Source: Sphingomonas_E sp042693015
GTDB taxonomy: Bacteria > Pseudomonadota > Alphaproteobacteria > Sphingomonadales > Sphingomonadaceae
Length of the DNA: 64,000 nt
Direction of reading: 5' to 3'
Assembly (NCBI RefSeq): GCF_042693015.1
Contig: NZ_CP170544.1
Location: 1,860,001-1,924,000, forward strand
Shown: piece by piece, positions 17,218-25,438 of the stretch
Position numbering within the stretch: position 1 is the first letter of the stretch
How the letters are laid out: each line of letters starts with the position of its first letter
The notes under the pieces: generated by a model
Database searches by the model: none
What the model was told of the DNA's origin: nothing
The model's input: only the letters and a program-made list of their open reading frames with translations
Program-made: the position numbers and the translations under genes

Positions 17218-17847
17218 ATGAATGCGATCAGACCACCGGTTCGCCAGGCGCGGGGCGATGCGACCCGCCAAGCGATTCTCGATGCGGCGGAGACGATCTT
17301 CGCCGATCTCGGTTATGCGGCGGCGCGGTTGGAGGATGTGGCGATAGCGGTCGGCATCCGCCGGCCGTCGATCATCTATTATTTCCCCGGCAAGCAAGAA
17401 CTCTATGACGCGGTGGAAAGCGATATCTTCGCTGCCATGCACGCCTTCGTGATGGAGCGGACTGCGGGCGCCACCACACCGATGGACCGCCTGCTGGCGC
17501 TGCTCGACGCCTGGCTCGACTTCCTCGTCCAGCGCCCGACCGCGGCGCGGATTCTCCAGCGCCTGATCGCCGATGTCGGCCCGCGCGGTACTAATCCCGT
17601 CAAATTCTCGGACACAGCGCTGCGCGACATGGAGGAGATTGTTGCAACCGGCGTGGATTCGGGCGCTTTCCGTCCGGTTTCGCCGATGCTGATCGTCAAT
17701 GGCGTCGCCGGCGGCGCGCTCTTCTATGTCTGCAATGGGCGCCAGGTCGGCCCCAACCGGGCTTACGATCCAGCGGACCCGGTCGTACTCGGCCGTTTTC
17801 GCGACCAGCTCCACCGCCTCGCCCGCGCCGCGGTGTCGCCCGCCTGA
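17218..17847 (+). CDS. TetR/AcrR family transcriptional regulator
   Basis: A 209-residue regulator. The helix-turn-helix covers about residues 15-60 (GDATRQAILDAAETIF, LEDVAIAVGIRRPSIIYYFPGKQELYDAV). The C-terminal helical part would sense a ligand. It is divergent from the TonB receptor operon and shares with it the spacer that contains an 18-bp palindrome, so repression of that operon is the simple reading. The stop overlaps the start of the following exonuclease gene by one base (TGATG). Confidence 0.9.
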   Translation: MNAIRPPVRQARGDATRQAILDAAETIFADLGYAAARLEDVAIAVGIRRPSIIYYFPGKQELYDAVESDIFAAMHAFVMERTAGATTPMDRLLALLDAWLDFLVQRPTAARILQRLIADVGPRGTNPVKFSDTALRDMEEIVATGVDSGAFRPVSPMLIVNGVAGGALFYVCNGRQVGPNRAYDPADPVVLGRFRDQLHRLARAAVSPA

Positions 17848-18296
17848 TGCGCTATTTCCTGGATACCGAATTCAACGGCTTCGGCGGTGAGTTGATCAGC
17901 CTCGGCCTGGTGCCCGAATATGGCGACCAGGAATATTATGCCGTCCTGCCGCTGCCCGATGATCTCCACCCCTGGGTCGCGCGCCACGTGATCCCCTATC
18001 TCGGCAGCGTGCCGCAGGCGCTGGACAACCATGTCGACGGCGTCACCGCCGCGCATGAGGTGGCCGCGTTCCTGTCAGGCGATCGCGATCCGGTGATCGT
18101 CGCCGACTGGCCGGAGGATATCGCCCTCTTCTGCCGGCTGCTGCTGATCGGCCCCGCCGATATCGTCGACGTCGGCAGTCTGCGCTTCGAATTCCGTCGC
18201 AGCCCCGGTTTCTCGACCGCGATGAACAGCCGCGTCCCCCACAACGCGCTCCACGACGCCCGCGCACTTCGGGATTTCGTGCTCGGGCAGGATTAG
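17847..18296 (+). CDS. 3'-5' exoribonuclease, DEDD superfamily
   Basis: A 149-residue single-domain protein. FLDTEFNG gives the first two acidic residues (Asp6, Glu8), VIVADWPEDIA supplies the third region, and HNALHDARALRDF the last, as in small DEDDh exoribonucleases of the Rv2179c type. It probably trims RNA in the cytoplasm. The start ATG overlaps the TetR stop, so it is translated from the same message. Whether it has anything to do with the TetR pathway is unclear. Confidence 0.8.
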   Translation: MRYFLDTEFNGFGGELISLGLVPEYGDQEYYAVLPLPDDLHPWVARHVIPYLGSVPQALDNHVDGVTAAHEVAAFLSGDRDPVIVADWPEDIALFCRLLLIGPADIVDVGSLRFEFRRSPGFSTAMNSRVPHNALHDARALRDFVLGQD

Positions 18297-18414
18297 CCAG
18301 CACTTCCTCGAACGGAAGCAAGTAAATACCCCGATACCGGGTAGATGGCGCCTGTGCGAAAAGTAACGCCGGGGCGGTTCGGAGCGCCGTCCCCCGCGCG
18401 CAAAGGTATCACCC

Positions 18415-19293
18415 ATGAGACTGCTCGCCAGCCTTCTCGTCCTATTCTGGATTGCTTTGGCAACACCCGCGATCGCCAGGGAACTGCCGCCGGATCTGGC
18501 CGCACTGCTGCGCGAGGCCAACCCCAAGGAAAGAAGTACGCTCGAAAATGTCGCCAAGCGCGTATATCCCGATCAGCGAAAGGCGATCGACGACCTGATC
18601 GATCGCATCGAAGACGAAGAGAAAAAGCAGGTCGCAAAGGCAGACATTGTCGAGGGCTGGACCGGCGAAGCCTCGTTCGGCGGCAATTACTCGTCCGGCA
18701 ATACCGACGAATGGAATGTCTCCACCGCGCTTAGCATCAAGCGCAAGGATTTCCGCTGGGAACATAAGCTCGACGCGACTCTCGATTTCAGTGACGTCGA
18801 TGGAAACCGCACCGAGGAGCGGATCACCGCCGCCTATCGCGCGCGACGGGATTTCGATCGCTCGCCCTTCTTCCTGTTCGGCACGCTGCGTTACGACCGG
18901 GACAGGTTCCAGGGCACGAGCAATCGCTTTACCGAGTCGGCAGGTGGCGGTTATGAGATCATCGACAAGGACGATCTCGACTGGGATGTCTATGCCGGCC
19001 CGGCGCTGCGCCAGATCGACTTCACCGACGGCACCAACCAAAGCCAGTTCGGCGCCTTCATCGCCACCGATTTCAAATGGGAAGCCAATGATCGGCTGAC
19101 GATCCGCAACTACACCGGCGCGGTGGTAGCGAAGGAGAATAAGAGTTTCCTGTCCACCACATCGCTGACGAACAATATCTACGGCGAACTTTCGATCCGC
19201 GTCGAATTCACCTTCGACAAGGAAACCGACCCGCCCGAGGGCAAGGAGAAGGAAGACATCTTTTCGCGGGTCAGCCTGGTCTATGGGTTCTAG
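18415..19293 (+). CDS. DUF481 outer-membrane protein (YdiY-like)
   Basis: A 292-residue exported protein. A signal peptide ends at AIAR, and residues 30-75 form a charged helical segment. The rest alternates beta strands typical of DUF481 barrels: GEASFGGNYSSGNTDEW, WEHKLDATLDFSDV, FLFGTLRYDRDRF and a final YGF aromatic end. E. coli YdiY of this family is described as salt-induced; the exact job is unknown. AAAGG precedes the ATG. The 118-bp spacer before it holds no gene. Confidence 0.87.
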   Translation: MRLLASLLVLFWIALATPAIARELPPDLAALLREANPKERSTLENVAKRVYPDQRKAIDDLIDRIEDEEKKQVAKADIVEGWTGEASFGGNYSSGNTDEWNVSTALSIKRKDFRWEHKLDATLDFSDVDGNRTEERITAAYRARRDFDRSPFFLFGTLRYDRDRFQGTSNRFTESAGGGYEIIDKDDLDWDVYAGPALRQIDFTDGTNQSQFGAFIATDFKWEANDRLTIRNYTGAVVAKENKSFLSTTSLTNNIYGELSIRVEFTFDKETDPPEGKEKEDIFSRVSLVYGF

Positions 19294-19424
19294 AAATCAC
19301 CAAGGTAGCGGGCGCTCTCCGCGGCATCGCTCACATTCCGAAACAATTCGTTTCGCTATCCGCGTTTGACACGAAGGCCCGGCAGGATCAGCCTCCGGCC
19401 GCTATTCCTTTTTCGGAGCCTCTC

Positions 19425-20051
19425 ATGCGCAAAATCGTGATTGCCGTTGCACTTGCGGCCACCACTGCCGTCGCCATTCCCGTGATCGCCCAGCAGCCGA
19501 CCACCCAGCCCGGTGCCAAGGATCCGAGCCGCGTCAAGGCCGGCACCTATACGGTGGACAGCGCCCATACTCAGGTGCTGTGGGAAGTGAACCATCTCGG
19601 CTTCAACGATTATTTCGGCCTGTTCGGCGATGCCAAGGGCAAGCTGACGATCGATCCGGCCAAGCCTTCGGCGGCCAGCGTCGAGATCGAAATCCCGATC
19701 AACAGCGTCGCAACCAGCAGCGCGGGCCTGACCAAGCATCTGCTCGGCACCGATTTCTTCGACGCGGCGAAGTTCCCGACCGCCACCTTCAAGTCGACCA
19801 GCGTGGTCGTGGACGGCAATGACGCCAAGATCACCGGCGATCTCACCATCAAGGGCGTCACCAAGCAGGTCGTGCTCGACGCCGAATTCCAGGGCGCCGG
19901 CCTCTTCGCGATGACGAAGAAGGATACGGTCGGCTTCGAAGCCGAAACCAAGATCAAGCGCAGCGATTTCGGCGTCAGCTACGGCATCCCGATGGTGCCG
20001 GACGTTGTCGAGCTGAAGATCAGCGTCGCCTTCGAAAAACCGGCGGCCTAA
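19425..20051 (+). CDS. YceI family periplasmic protein
   Basis: A 208-residue exported lipocalin-like protein. A signal peptide (VALAATTAVAIPVIA) is followed by the YceI core: GTYTVDSAHTQVLWEVNHLGF near residues 43-63, then LTKHLLGTDFFDAAKFPTATFKST and the final VELKISVAFEK. Family members bind long hydrophobic molecules such as polyprenyl chains. A standalone gene here; a palindromic element follows 10 bp after its stop. Confidence 0.92.
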   Translation: MRKIVIAVALAATTAVAIPVIAQQPTTQPGAKDPSRVKAGTYTVDSAHTQVLWEVNHLGFNDYFGLFGDAKGKLTIDPAKPSAASVEIEIPINSVATSSAGLTKHLLGTDFFDAAKFPTATFKSTSVVVDGNDAKITGDLTIKGVTKQVVLDAEFQGAGLFAMTKKDTVGFEAETKIKRSDFGVSYGIPMVPDVVELKISVAFEKPAA

Positions 20052-20060
20052 AAGTTAGCG

Positions 20061-20206
20061 CCTCCCCTCCCTGAAAGGGAGGGGATTGAGGGGTGGGTGG
20101 CGAGCGCAGCGAGCTCCTTGGCCCTCCGCGTAAAGCTACGCCGACGGGCATCGAGCCCGCCGGCTTCGCCACCCACCCCCGACCCCTCCCTTCTAGGGAG
20201 GGGAGG
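20061..20206. repeat. Intergenic palindromic element, copy 1
   Basis: This 146-bp spacer is an imperfect inverted repeat. Each end is a small hairpin of the type CTCCC..GGGAG (20063-20086 and 20184-20205), and inside them GGGTGGGTGGC (20091-20101) pairs with GCCACCCACCC. It lies between the YceI gene and the convergent DUF2218 gene. A related arrangement occurs at 36682-36791. It is probably a dispersed REP/MITE-like element and may double as a terminator. Confidence 0.65.
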
Positions 20207-20211
20207 AAATT

Positions 20212-20526
20212 TCACCGCCAATCGAACGCCAGCGGCGCCTCGCGAAACGCAAAGCGATCGAGGTGCCGGGCCACCGCCCCTTTCAGCGCCTCCAGTTGCT
20301 CGTCCGAACTCGCATCGATCCGCACGTCCAGCGCCTCGGCGCGGGCGTCGAAGGTCGCAAGACCGTCGGCGGGAAAGTCCGCCCCGCGCGCATCCTTCGG
20401 GAACACCACCGTGCCGTGCTCGGCGGTGAATTCCACCTGCAGATTATGCGCCCAATGCTTGCAGAGCTGTTGCAGATAGCGGCTGCCGCTGGTGGTGGGC
20501 ACCGCGGCGGTTGCGCTGATCGTCAT
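20212..20526 (-). CDS. DUF2218 domain protein
   Basis: A 104-residue protein whose core SRYLQQLCKHWAHNLQVEF and FDARAEALDVRIDASSDEQLEALKGAVARHLDRFAFRE matches DUF2218, a small family often found beside PadR regulators and siderophore-interacting flavoproteins. No function is proven. ATG 20526 is chosen because AAGGA precedes it and family similarity begins soon after. A GTG at 20610 overlapping the PadR stop would add 28 residues. The two genes form one minus-strand unit. Confidence 0.78.
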   Translation of the reverse strand: MTISATAAVPTTSGSRYLQQLCKHWAHNLQVEFTAEHGTVVFPKDARGADFPADGLATFDARAEALDVRIDASSDEQLEALKGAVARHLDRFAFREAPLAFDWR

Positions 20527-20606
20527 GTCCGTGTCCTTGTCCGTAGTCAGGCCGGCGGCCGGGTCGATCCCGATCCGCCGGCGCAGTCTGTCCAGCCGCG
20601 TGGCCC

Positions 20607-21251
20607 TCACAGCCGCTCGATCTTGCGGGCGACCTCGTCGATCAGCGCCACCGCTTCGTGGATGGTATCGCTCGACACCTGTTCGCGGCCGAGGCGGTGG
20701 CGGAGCACCGTGCGCAGATTGTGCATCGCGCGCTTGACCGGCATCGCGTCGGTGCGTTCGCGCACTTCGGCAAGCTGGGCCAGCCGCTCGAACAAGGCGT
20801 CCACTTCCGCCTGGCGTTCGGCCAGGTGGGCACGGCCGGCTTCGGTGATGGCAAAGGCCTTGCGCGCGCCTTCGGCCGCAGCCTCCTCGATCAGGTCCAT
20901 GTCCTGCAACAGCGTGACGGTGGGATAGACGACGCCGGGGCTCGGCGCATAGGCACCGCCGGTCAGCTCCTCGATCGCGCGGATCAGGTCGTAACCGTGG
21001 CGGGGCTGGTCGCCGATCAGCTTCAACAGCACGAGCCTGAGCTCGCCCCCGTCGAAGACGCGGCGGCGGCGGCCGCCTTCCTCGCCTTCCATGCCCCAGG
21101 CCATCGCCGCGAAAGCGCGACCCCGCATCCCGCGGGGGCCGCCATGGCGCCTGTGCTCGCCACCGCCATCGGCCGCGAAGTCCTCGCCGCAGTTTCCACC
21201 GCGGGGACCGAAACCGCCTCCGTGGCGGTGTTGGGAAAATCCGAATCTCAT
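20607..21251 (-). CDS. PadR family transcriptional regulator
   Basis: A 214-residue regulator. The first 60 residues are Gly/His/Arg rich and not conserved. The winged helix then follows: LRLVLLKLIGDQPRHGYDLIRAIEELTGGAYAPSPGVVYPTVTLLQDMDLIEE, then a basic wing and a coiled-coil-like C-terminus. ATG 21251 is preferred since AAGGAG lies nine bases upstream; ATG 21260 would leave no spacing. Palindromes overlap the SD and promoter area, so autoregulation is likely. Gly/His-rich N-termini in such regulators may bind metal, which is inference. Confidence 0.88.
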   Translation of the reverse strand: MRFGFSQHRHGGGFGPRGGNCGEDFAADGGGEHRRHGGPRGMRGRAFAAMAWGMEGEEGGRRRRVFDGGELRLVLLKLIGDQPRHGYDLIRAIEELTGGAYAPSPGVVYPTVTLLQDMDLIEEAAAEGARKAFAITEAGRAHLAERQAEVDALFERLAQLAEVRERTDAMPVKRAMHNLRTVLRHRLGREQVSSDTIHEAVALIDEVARKIERL

Positions 21252-21265
21252 GTAATGCATCTCCT

Positions 21266-21289
21266 TTAGATGCGTCTAAGATATATCTT
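21266..21289. promoter_or_regulatory. Overlapping palindromes upstream of padR
   Basis: TTAGA and TCTAA (21266-21279) form one inverted repeat and AAGATATATCTT (21278-21289) forms a perfect 12-bp palindrome that shares two bases with it. They lie 15-38 bp from the PadR start, beside its SD. PadR proteins bind palindromes of this AT-rich kind. Confidence 0.6.
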
Positions 21290-21350
21290 GATAGCTCTTT
21301 GTCAAGCGCGCCCCATGGATCGTGTGTAAACTTGACTCTATACCAGCCGC

Positions 21351-22661
21351 ATGGCCGACCTCTTCGCCTCCGACCTCGCGACCGTTTCGCCCGACGCCTC
21401 GCCCCTCGCCGATCGCCTGCGCCCCCAGTCGCTTGGCGAAGTGGTGGGCCAGGAACATCTCACCGGCCCCGATGGCGCGATCGGCCGGATGGTCGCCGCG
21501 GGCCGCCTGTCGTCGATGATCCTCTGGGGTCCGCCCGGCACCGGCAAGACAACGATCTCCCGCCTCCTCGCCGACGCGGTGGGCTTGCGCTTCGCCGCGG
21601 TCTCGGCGGTTTTCTCCGGCGTCGCCGATCTCAAGAAAATCTTCGCCGAGGCCCGCGAACATGCCCGCATGGGCACCCGCACGCTCCTGTTCGTGGACGA
21701 GATCCACCGCTTCAACCGCGCCCAGCAGGACGGCTTCCTGCCCTATGTCGAAGACGGCACCGTCATCCTCGTCGGCGCGACCACCGAAAATCCGAGCTTC
21801 GAGCTCAACGCCGCCCTCCTCTCCCGCGCCCAGGTGCTGATCCTGAACCGGCTCGACGCTACTGCGCTCGAAACCCTCCTATCCCGCGCCGAGGAGGTGG
21901 AAGGCCGCCCCCTCCCCCTCACGACGGAGGCCCGCGCAGCGCTGGTCGCCTCGGCTGATGGCGACGGCCGCTTCCTGCTCAACCAGGCCGAGACCCTGTT
22001 CTCGATCGACCTGCCCGAACCGCTCGATCCGGCCGCCCTCGCCGGCCTGCTCCACCGCCGCGTCGCGGTCTATGACAAGGATCGCGAGGGCCATTACAAC
22101 CTGATCTCCGCGCTCCACAAAAGCCTGCGCGGCTCCGATCCACAGGCCGCGCTCTATTATCTCGCCCGCATGCTGACCGCGGGCGAGGAGCCGCTCTATG
22201 TGCTCCGCCGCCTTGTTCGCTTCGCGTCCGAAGATGTCGGCCTCGCCGATCCGCAGGCGCTGGTGCAATGCCTCGCCGCCAAGGATGCCTATGATTTCCT
22301 GGGGTCGCCCGAAGGTGAGCTGGCGATCGTGCAGGCCTGCCTTTACCTCGCCACCGCGCCCAAATCGAACGCAGCCTATGCGGCGCAGAAGGCCGCCTTC
22401 CGATCGGCGAAGGAAACCGGATCGCTGATGCCGCCCAAGTCGATCCTCAACGCCCCTACGCGGCTGATGAAGGACGTCGGCTACGGCAAAGGCTATGCCT
22501 ATGATCATGAGGCGACCGACGCTTTCTCGGGCGCCGATTACTGGCCCGAGGAGATGACCCCGCAGACCTATTACACCCCCTCACCCCGCGGCTTCGAGGC
22601 CAAGATCGCCGAGCGCATCGCTTATTGGGAAAAGCTGCGCCAGGACCGGAGAGGCGAGTGA
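21351..22661 (+). CDS. rarA: Replication-associated recombination protein A
   Basis: A 436-residue clamp-loader-like AAA+ ATPase. Walker A GPPGTGKTT is near residues 60-68, Walker B LLFVDEIHRF near 111-120, sensor 1 GATTENPSFELN follows, and the MgsA/RarA C-terminal domain includes YYLARMLTAGEEPLYVLRRLVRFASEDVGLAD. RarA works at stalled replication forks. The gene is divergent from padR. Its stop overlaps the GTG of the next gene. Confidence 0.95.
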   Translation: MADLFASDLATVSPDASPLADRLRPQSLGEVVGQEHLTGPDGAIGRMVAAGRLSSMILWGPPGTGKTTISRLLADAVGLRFAAVSAVFSGVADLKKIFAEAREHARMGTRTLLFVDEIHRFNRAQQDGFLPYVEDGTVILVGATTENPSFELNAALLSRAQVLILNRLDATALETLLSRAEEVEGRPLPLTTEARAALVASADGDGRFLLNQAETLFSIDLPEPLDPAALAGLLHRRVAVYDKDREGHYNLISALHKSLRGSDPQAALYYLARMLTAGEEPLYVLRRLVRFASEDVGLADPQALVQCLAAKDAYDFLGSPEGELAIVQACLYLATAPKSNAAYAAQKAAFRSAKETGSLMPPKSILNAPTRLMKDVGYGKGYAYDHEATDAFSGADYWPEEMTPQTYYTPSPRGFEAKIAERIAYWEKLRQDRRGE

Positions 22662-22996
22662 CCTTCGACGAAGCCGTCACCTTCGCACTCGCGTTCCCCG
22701 GCACCGAGCTTTCGACGAGCTACGGCAAACCCGCGGTGAAGGCCGCCAACGGCCGCGCCTTCCTCCATCCGGGGCGTGAGGACGGCTCCTTCTGCATCGA
22801 GATCGACCGCGACACGGTGGAGATCCTCAAGGAAACCGACCCCGATACCTATTGGCAAACCGCGCATTATGAAGGCTGGCCGGCGGTGCTTGTCCGCTAT
22901 GACAGCCCCGATCCCGATCGCGTCCGCACGATGATCGAACGCGCGCATGAATGGGCCTTGTCGCGCCCGCGGCCCCGCCCCCGCAAGAAGAGCTGA
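22658..22996 (+). CDS. MmcQ/YjbR family DNA-binding-like protein
   Basis: A 112-residue protein with the YjbR fold pattern: TFDEAVTFALAFPGTELSTSYGKPAVKAANGRAFLHPG, then WQTAHYEGWPAVLVRYD and a basic tail (RPRPRPRKKS). The GTG start overlaps the rarA stop and has GGAGAGG upstream, so the longer open frame from 22625 is not needed. The family has a double-wing shape resembling DNA-binding domains, but its role is not settled. The stop overlaps the next start. Confidence 0.82.
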   Translation: MTFDEAVTFALAFPGTELSTSYGKPAVKAANGRAFLHPGREDGSFCIEIDRDTVEILKETDPDTYWQTAHYEGWPAVLVRYDSPDPDRVRTMIERAHEWALSRPRPRPRKKS

Positions 22997-23862
22997 TGAG
23001 GCACTTCACGCGGTTCGCCTGCATCGACTGGTCAGGCGCTGCCGGAGAGCCCCAGAAGGGCATCGCAGTCGCGGAATGCGGACCGGGCGGGACCGCCCCG
23101 CATCTGGTCGGCACACCGGGCCATTGGTCGCGCCAGGCGGTGCTCGATTGGCTCCTGCGGCTTGCCGACGATCGGGCCGATATTCTCGTAGGCGTGGATT
23201 TCTCCTCCTCCTTTCCATTCGTCGACCGGGGCGCCTTCTTCCCCGGCTGGGATCGTTCTCCCCCGGACGCGCGCTCGCTCTGGGCGCTGGTCGATGAGAT
23301 CGCTCGCGATGAACCTCATCTCGGCGCCAATAGCTTCGTCGATCATGCCGAAGCCGCACTCCACTTCCGCCGCCACGGCGGCCGCGAGGGCAGTTTGTTC
23401 GGTGGCGGCGTGGGGCGGATGCGCGCGGTCGAGGCGCGGACTGACGCCAGCCCCGCGTCCTCCTTCAACCTTGTCGGTGCCAAGCAGGTCGGCAAATCGA
23501 GCCTGACGGCCATGCGCCTGCTCCACCGCCTTTCCGGGCGAGTGCCGATATGGCCATTCGACAGCGTGCCGGCACACGGCCCCGTCCTTGTCGAAATCTA
23601 CACGAGCATCGCCGCGATGGCCGCCGGTCGCCCACGCGCACGCTCCAAGGCGCGCGACGCTGCCTCTCTTGTCGACGCTCTCGCCAAGCTCGACGTGCCC
23701 ACACCGCCATTGCTCGATCGCTGGGACGATCACAGCACCGATGCGATCATCACCGCCGCGTGGCTGCGTCGCGCCGCCCATCGGCCCGAGTTGTGGAACC
23801 CCGGCCCGCCCTTTTCTTCCACCCTCGCTGCAACGGAGGGCTGGACCTTCGGCGTCCCCTGA
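22996..23862 (+). CDS. Uncharacterised protein, possible RNase H-like fold
   Basis: A 288-residue protein. FACIDWSGA near residue 11 and ILVGVDFSSSFPF near 65 resemble the first strands of RNase H-like (DUF429-type) proteins, and DDHSTDAIITAAWLRRA near the end would give a third acidic cluster. No signal peptide or membrane segment is visible. It overlaps the MmcQ stop by one base (TGATG), so rarA, mmcQ and this gene form one transcript. The fold assignment is my inference from three short motifs. Confidence 0.72.
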   Translation: MRHFTRFACIDWSGAAGEPQKGIAVAECGPGGTAPHLVGTPGHWSRQAVLDWLLRLADDRADILVGVDFSSSFPFVDRGAFFPGWDRSPPDARSLWALVDEIARDEPHLGANSFVDHAEAALHFRRHGGREGSLFGGGVGRMRAVEARTDASPASSFNLVGAKQVGKSSLTAMRLLHRLSGRVPIWPFDSVPAHGPVLVEIYTSIAAMAAGRPRARSKARDAASLVDALAKLDVPTPPLLDRWDDHSTDAIITAAWLRRAAHRPELWNPGPPFSSTLAATEGWTFGVP

Positions 23863-23879
23863 CGCATGGAGCGCACATT

Positions 23880-23955
<76 letters not shown>

Positions 23956-24018
23956 CGAACTTCCTACTTCCGCGAATTTTCCGGCAAGATCACGCTGCGC
24001 CGCCTGATCCGACGCACA

Positions 24019-25329
24019 TCAGGCCGCGCGGATCTCCTCGACATAGGCGCCCACCCGGCCGCGAAGCTGGACGGAACGCTGCGCCAGCGATTCCGCCATC
24101 GCCTGCATCGATCGCGCGCTCGCGGCGGCGGCCAAGGTCGCCTCGTTGATCTCGGCAGCGTTGCGGTGAATGTGCTCGGACGCTGCCACCGCCTCGCTCA
24201 CATTGGAAGCGATGGTGTGGGTGGCGGCACTTTGCCGCGCGACCGCGGTCTCCATCGCGCTGGCAAAGGCATCGACGCGGCCGACGATCGTCTCGATATC
24301 GCCATGGCCGGCCTGCACGGCGGCGACCGACTGGCGGATATGGGCGACCTGGCCGTGAATGCCCGACGCCGCCGCCTGCGTCTGCAAGGCCAGCGTCTTC
24401 ACCTCATGCGCGACGACCGCGAAGCCCCGGCCGGATTCACCCGCGCGCGCCGCCTCGATCGTGGCATTGATCGCCAGCAGGTTCACCTTGCCGGCAATCT
24501 CCTCGATGAAATTGACGACGCCGCCGATCTTCTCGGCTGCCTCGCTCAACCCCGCGGTCCGTTCGCCGCCATCGGCGACCACTGCCACGGCATCCACGGT
24601 TGATGCGCGCGCGGTGCGCATGGTTTCGCGGACGTCGCCCAGCGCATCGGCCAGGCCATGCCCGCGCGCCGCGACCTCCGCCATGTTGGTCGCCGCCTGC
24701 GAGGCCGCGGTCGCCACCGCGCCGGCCCGCACGCCATTCTGCACGGCCCGCTCGGCCACGTCGTTGGCGGTCTGCAACACCGCCCGCGACAAGCGATTGA
24801 GTTCGTCGGCAAGCCCCGCCGCCTCGCTGCGGAAACGGTTGCTGGCGACATCCACCGCGGCGAGCCGCGCCGCCGCCGCCGCCGCGCGCTCCGCTTCCCG
24901 CTCGGCCGCCAGTCGCAGCAGGGTGCGGTTGGCGATCACGCCTTCATAACGCTGATCGCGCGTCACGATCAGTCCCTCGGTCCCGCCGCTCGCCGCATAG
25001 GCATCAAGGAGCGCGCCGGTCGCCAGATCATGCGCGACGACCGGGCACGGCCGGACATGCTGGGCAAGCGTCATGCCGATGCCCGGATTGTTGAGCAGCG
25101 CGTGGCCGAACGGATTGAACAATATCCGCTTCAGATCGGCCTCGAAGATCGCGCCCACAGGCCGCAATTCGGCATCGATCACCGGCAGCAGCCGCAGTTC
25201 CGGCCTAGCGCGAAAAATGTCGATGGCGTCGCCTAACTTCGCATCGGCCGCTATCCAGACATGGCCTACGGCGACCCGAACCGAGCCTATGTCCGCCTTG
25301 CCGATCGTCCTTGCTCGCTGGTCCAACAC
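24019..25329 (-). CDS. Soluble methyl-accepting chemotaxis protein with N-terminal CBS-like pair
   Basis: A 436-residue receptor without signal peptide or membrane segments. Residues about 20-140 contain two repeats (AKLGDAIDIFRARPELRLLPVIDAELRPVGAIFEAD and GALLDAYAASGGTEGLIVTRDQRYEGVIANRTLL) that look like a CBS pair. The C-terminal signalling domain has the hairpin tip KVNLLAINATIEAARAGESGRGFAVVAHEVKTLA. Such a cytoplasmic receptor would sense an internal signal, perhaps a nucleotide bound to the CBS pair, and act on CheA. The start codon is GTG. No che genes lie in the window. Confidence 0.85.
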   Translation of the reverse strand: MLDQRARTIGKADIGSVRVAVGHVWIAADAKLGDAIDIFRARPELRLLPVIDAELRPVGAIFEADLKRILFNPFGHALLNNPGIGMTLAQHVRPCPVVAHDLATGALLDAYAASGGTEGLIVTRDQRYEGVIANRTLLRLAAEREAERAAAAAARLAAVDVASNRFRSEAAGLADELNRLSRAVLQTANDVAERAVQNGVRAGAVATAASQAATNMAEVAARGHGLADALGDVRETMRTARASTVDAVAVVADGGERTAGLSEAAEKIGGVVNFIEEIAGKVNLLAINATIEAARAGESGRGFAVVAHEVKTLALQTQAAASGIHGQVAHIRQSVAAVQAGHGDIETIVGRVDAFASAMETAVARQSAATHTIASNVSEAVAASEHIHRNAAEINEATLAAAASARSMQAMAESLAQRSVQLRGRVGAYVEEIRAA

Positions 25330-25438
25330 GTTCGCTCGTTCCGCCCCCGTTCGATTGCGGGCGGTTTAGGGGTCAAAGGGTAAACAGCGCGTAAGGCTTT
25401 CGTGACACTTTGATGAAAAACAAAGGAAAAATGCGAAT

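Noticed and set aside
15206..17221. 671-residue open frame on the plus strand
   Set aside because: Antisense of the TonB receptor at 14885-17044. No recognisable domain is seen.
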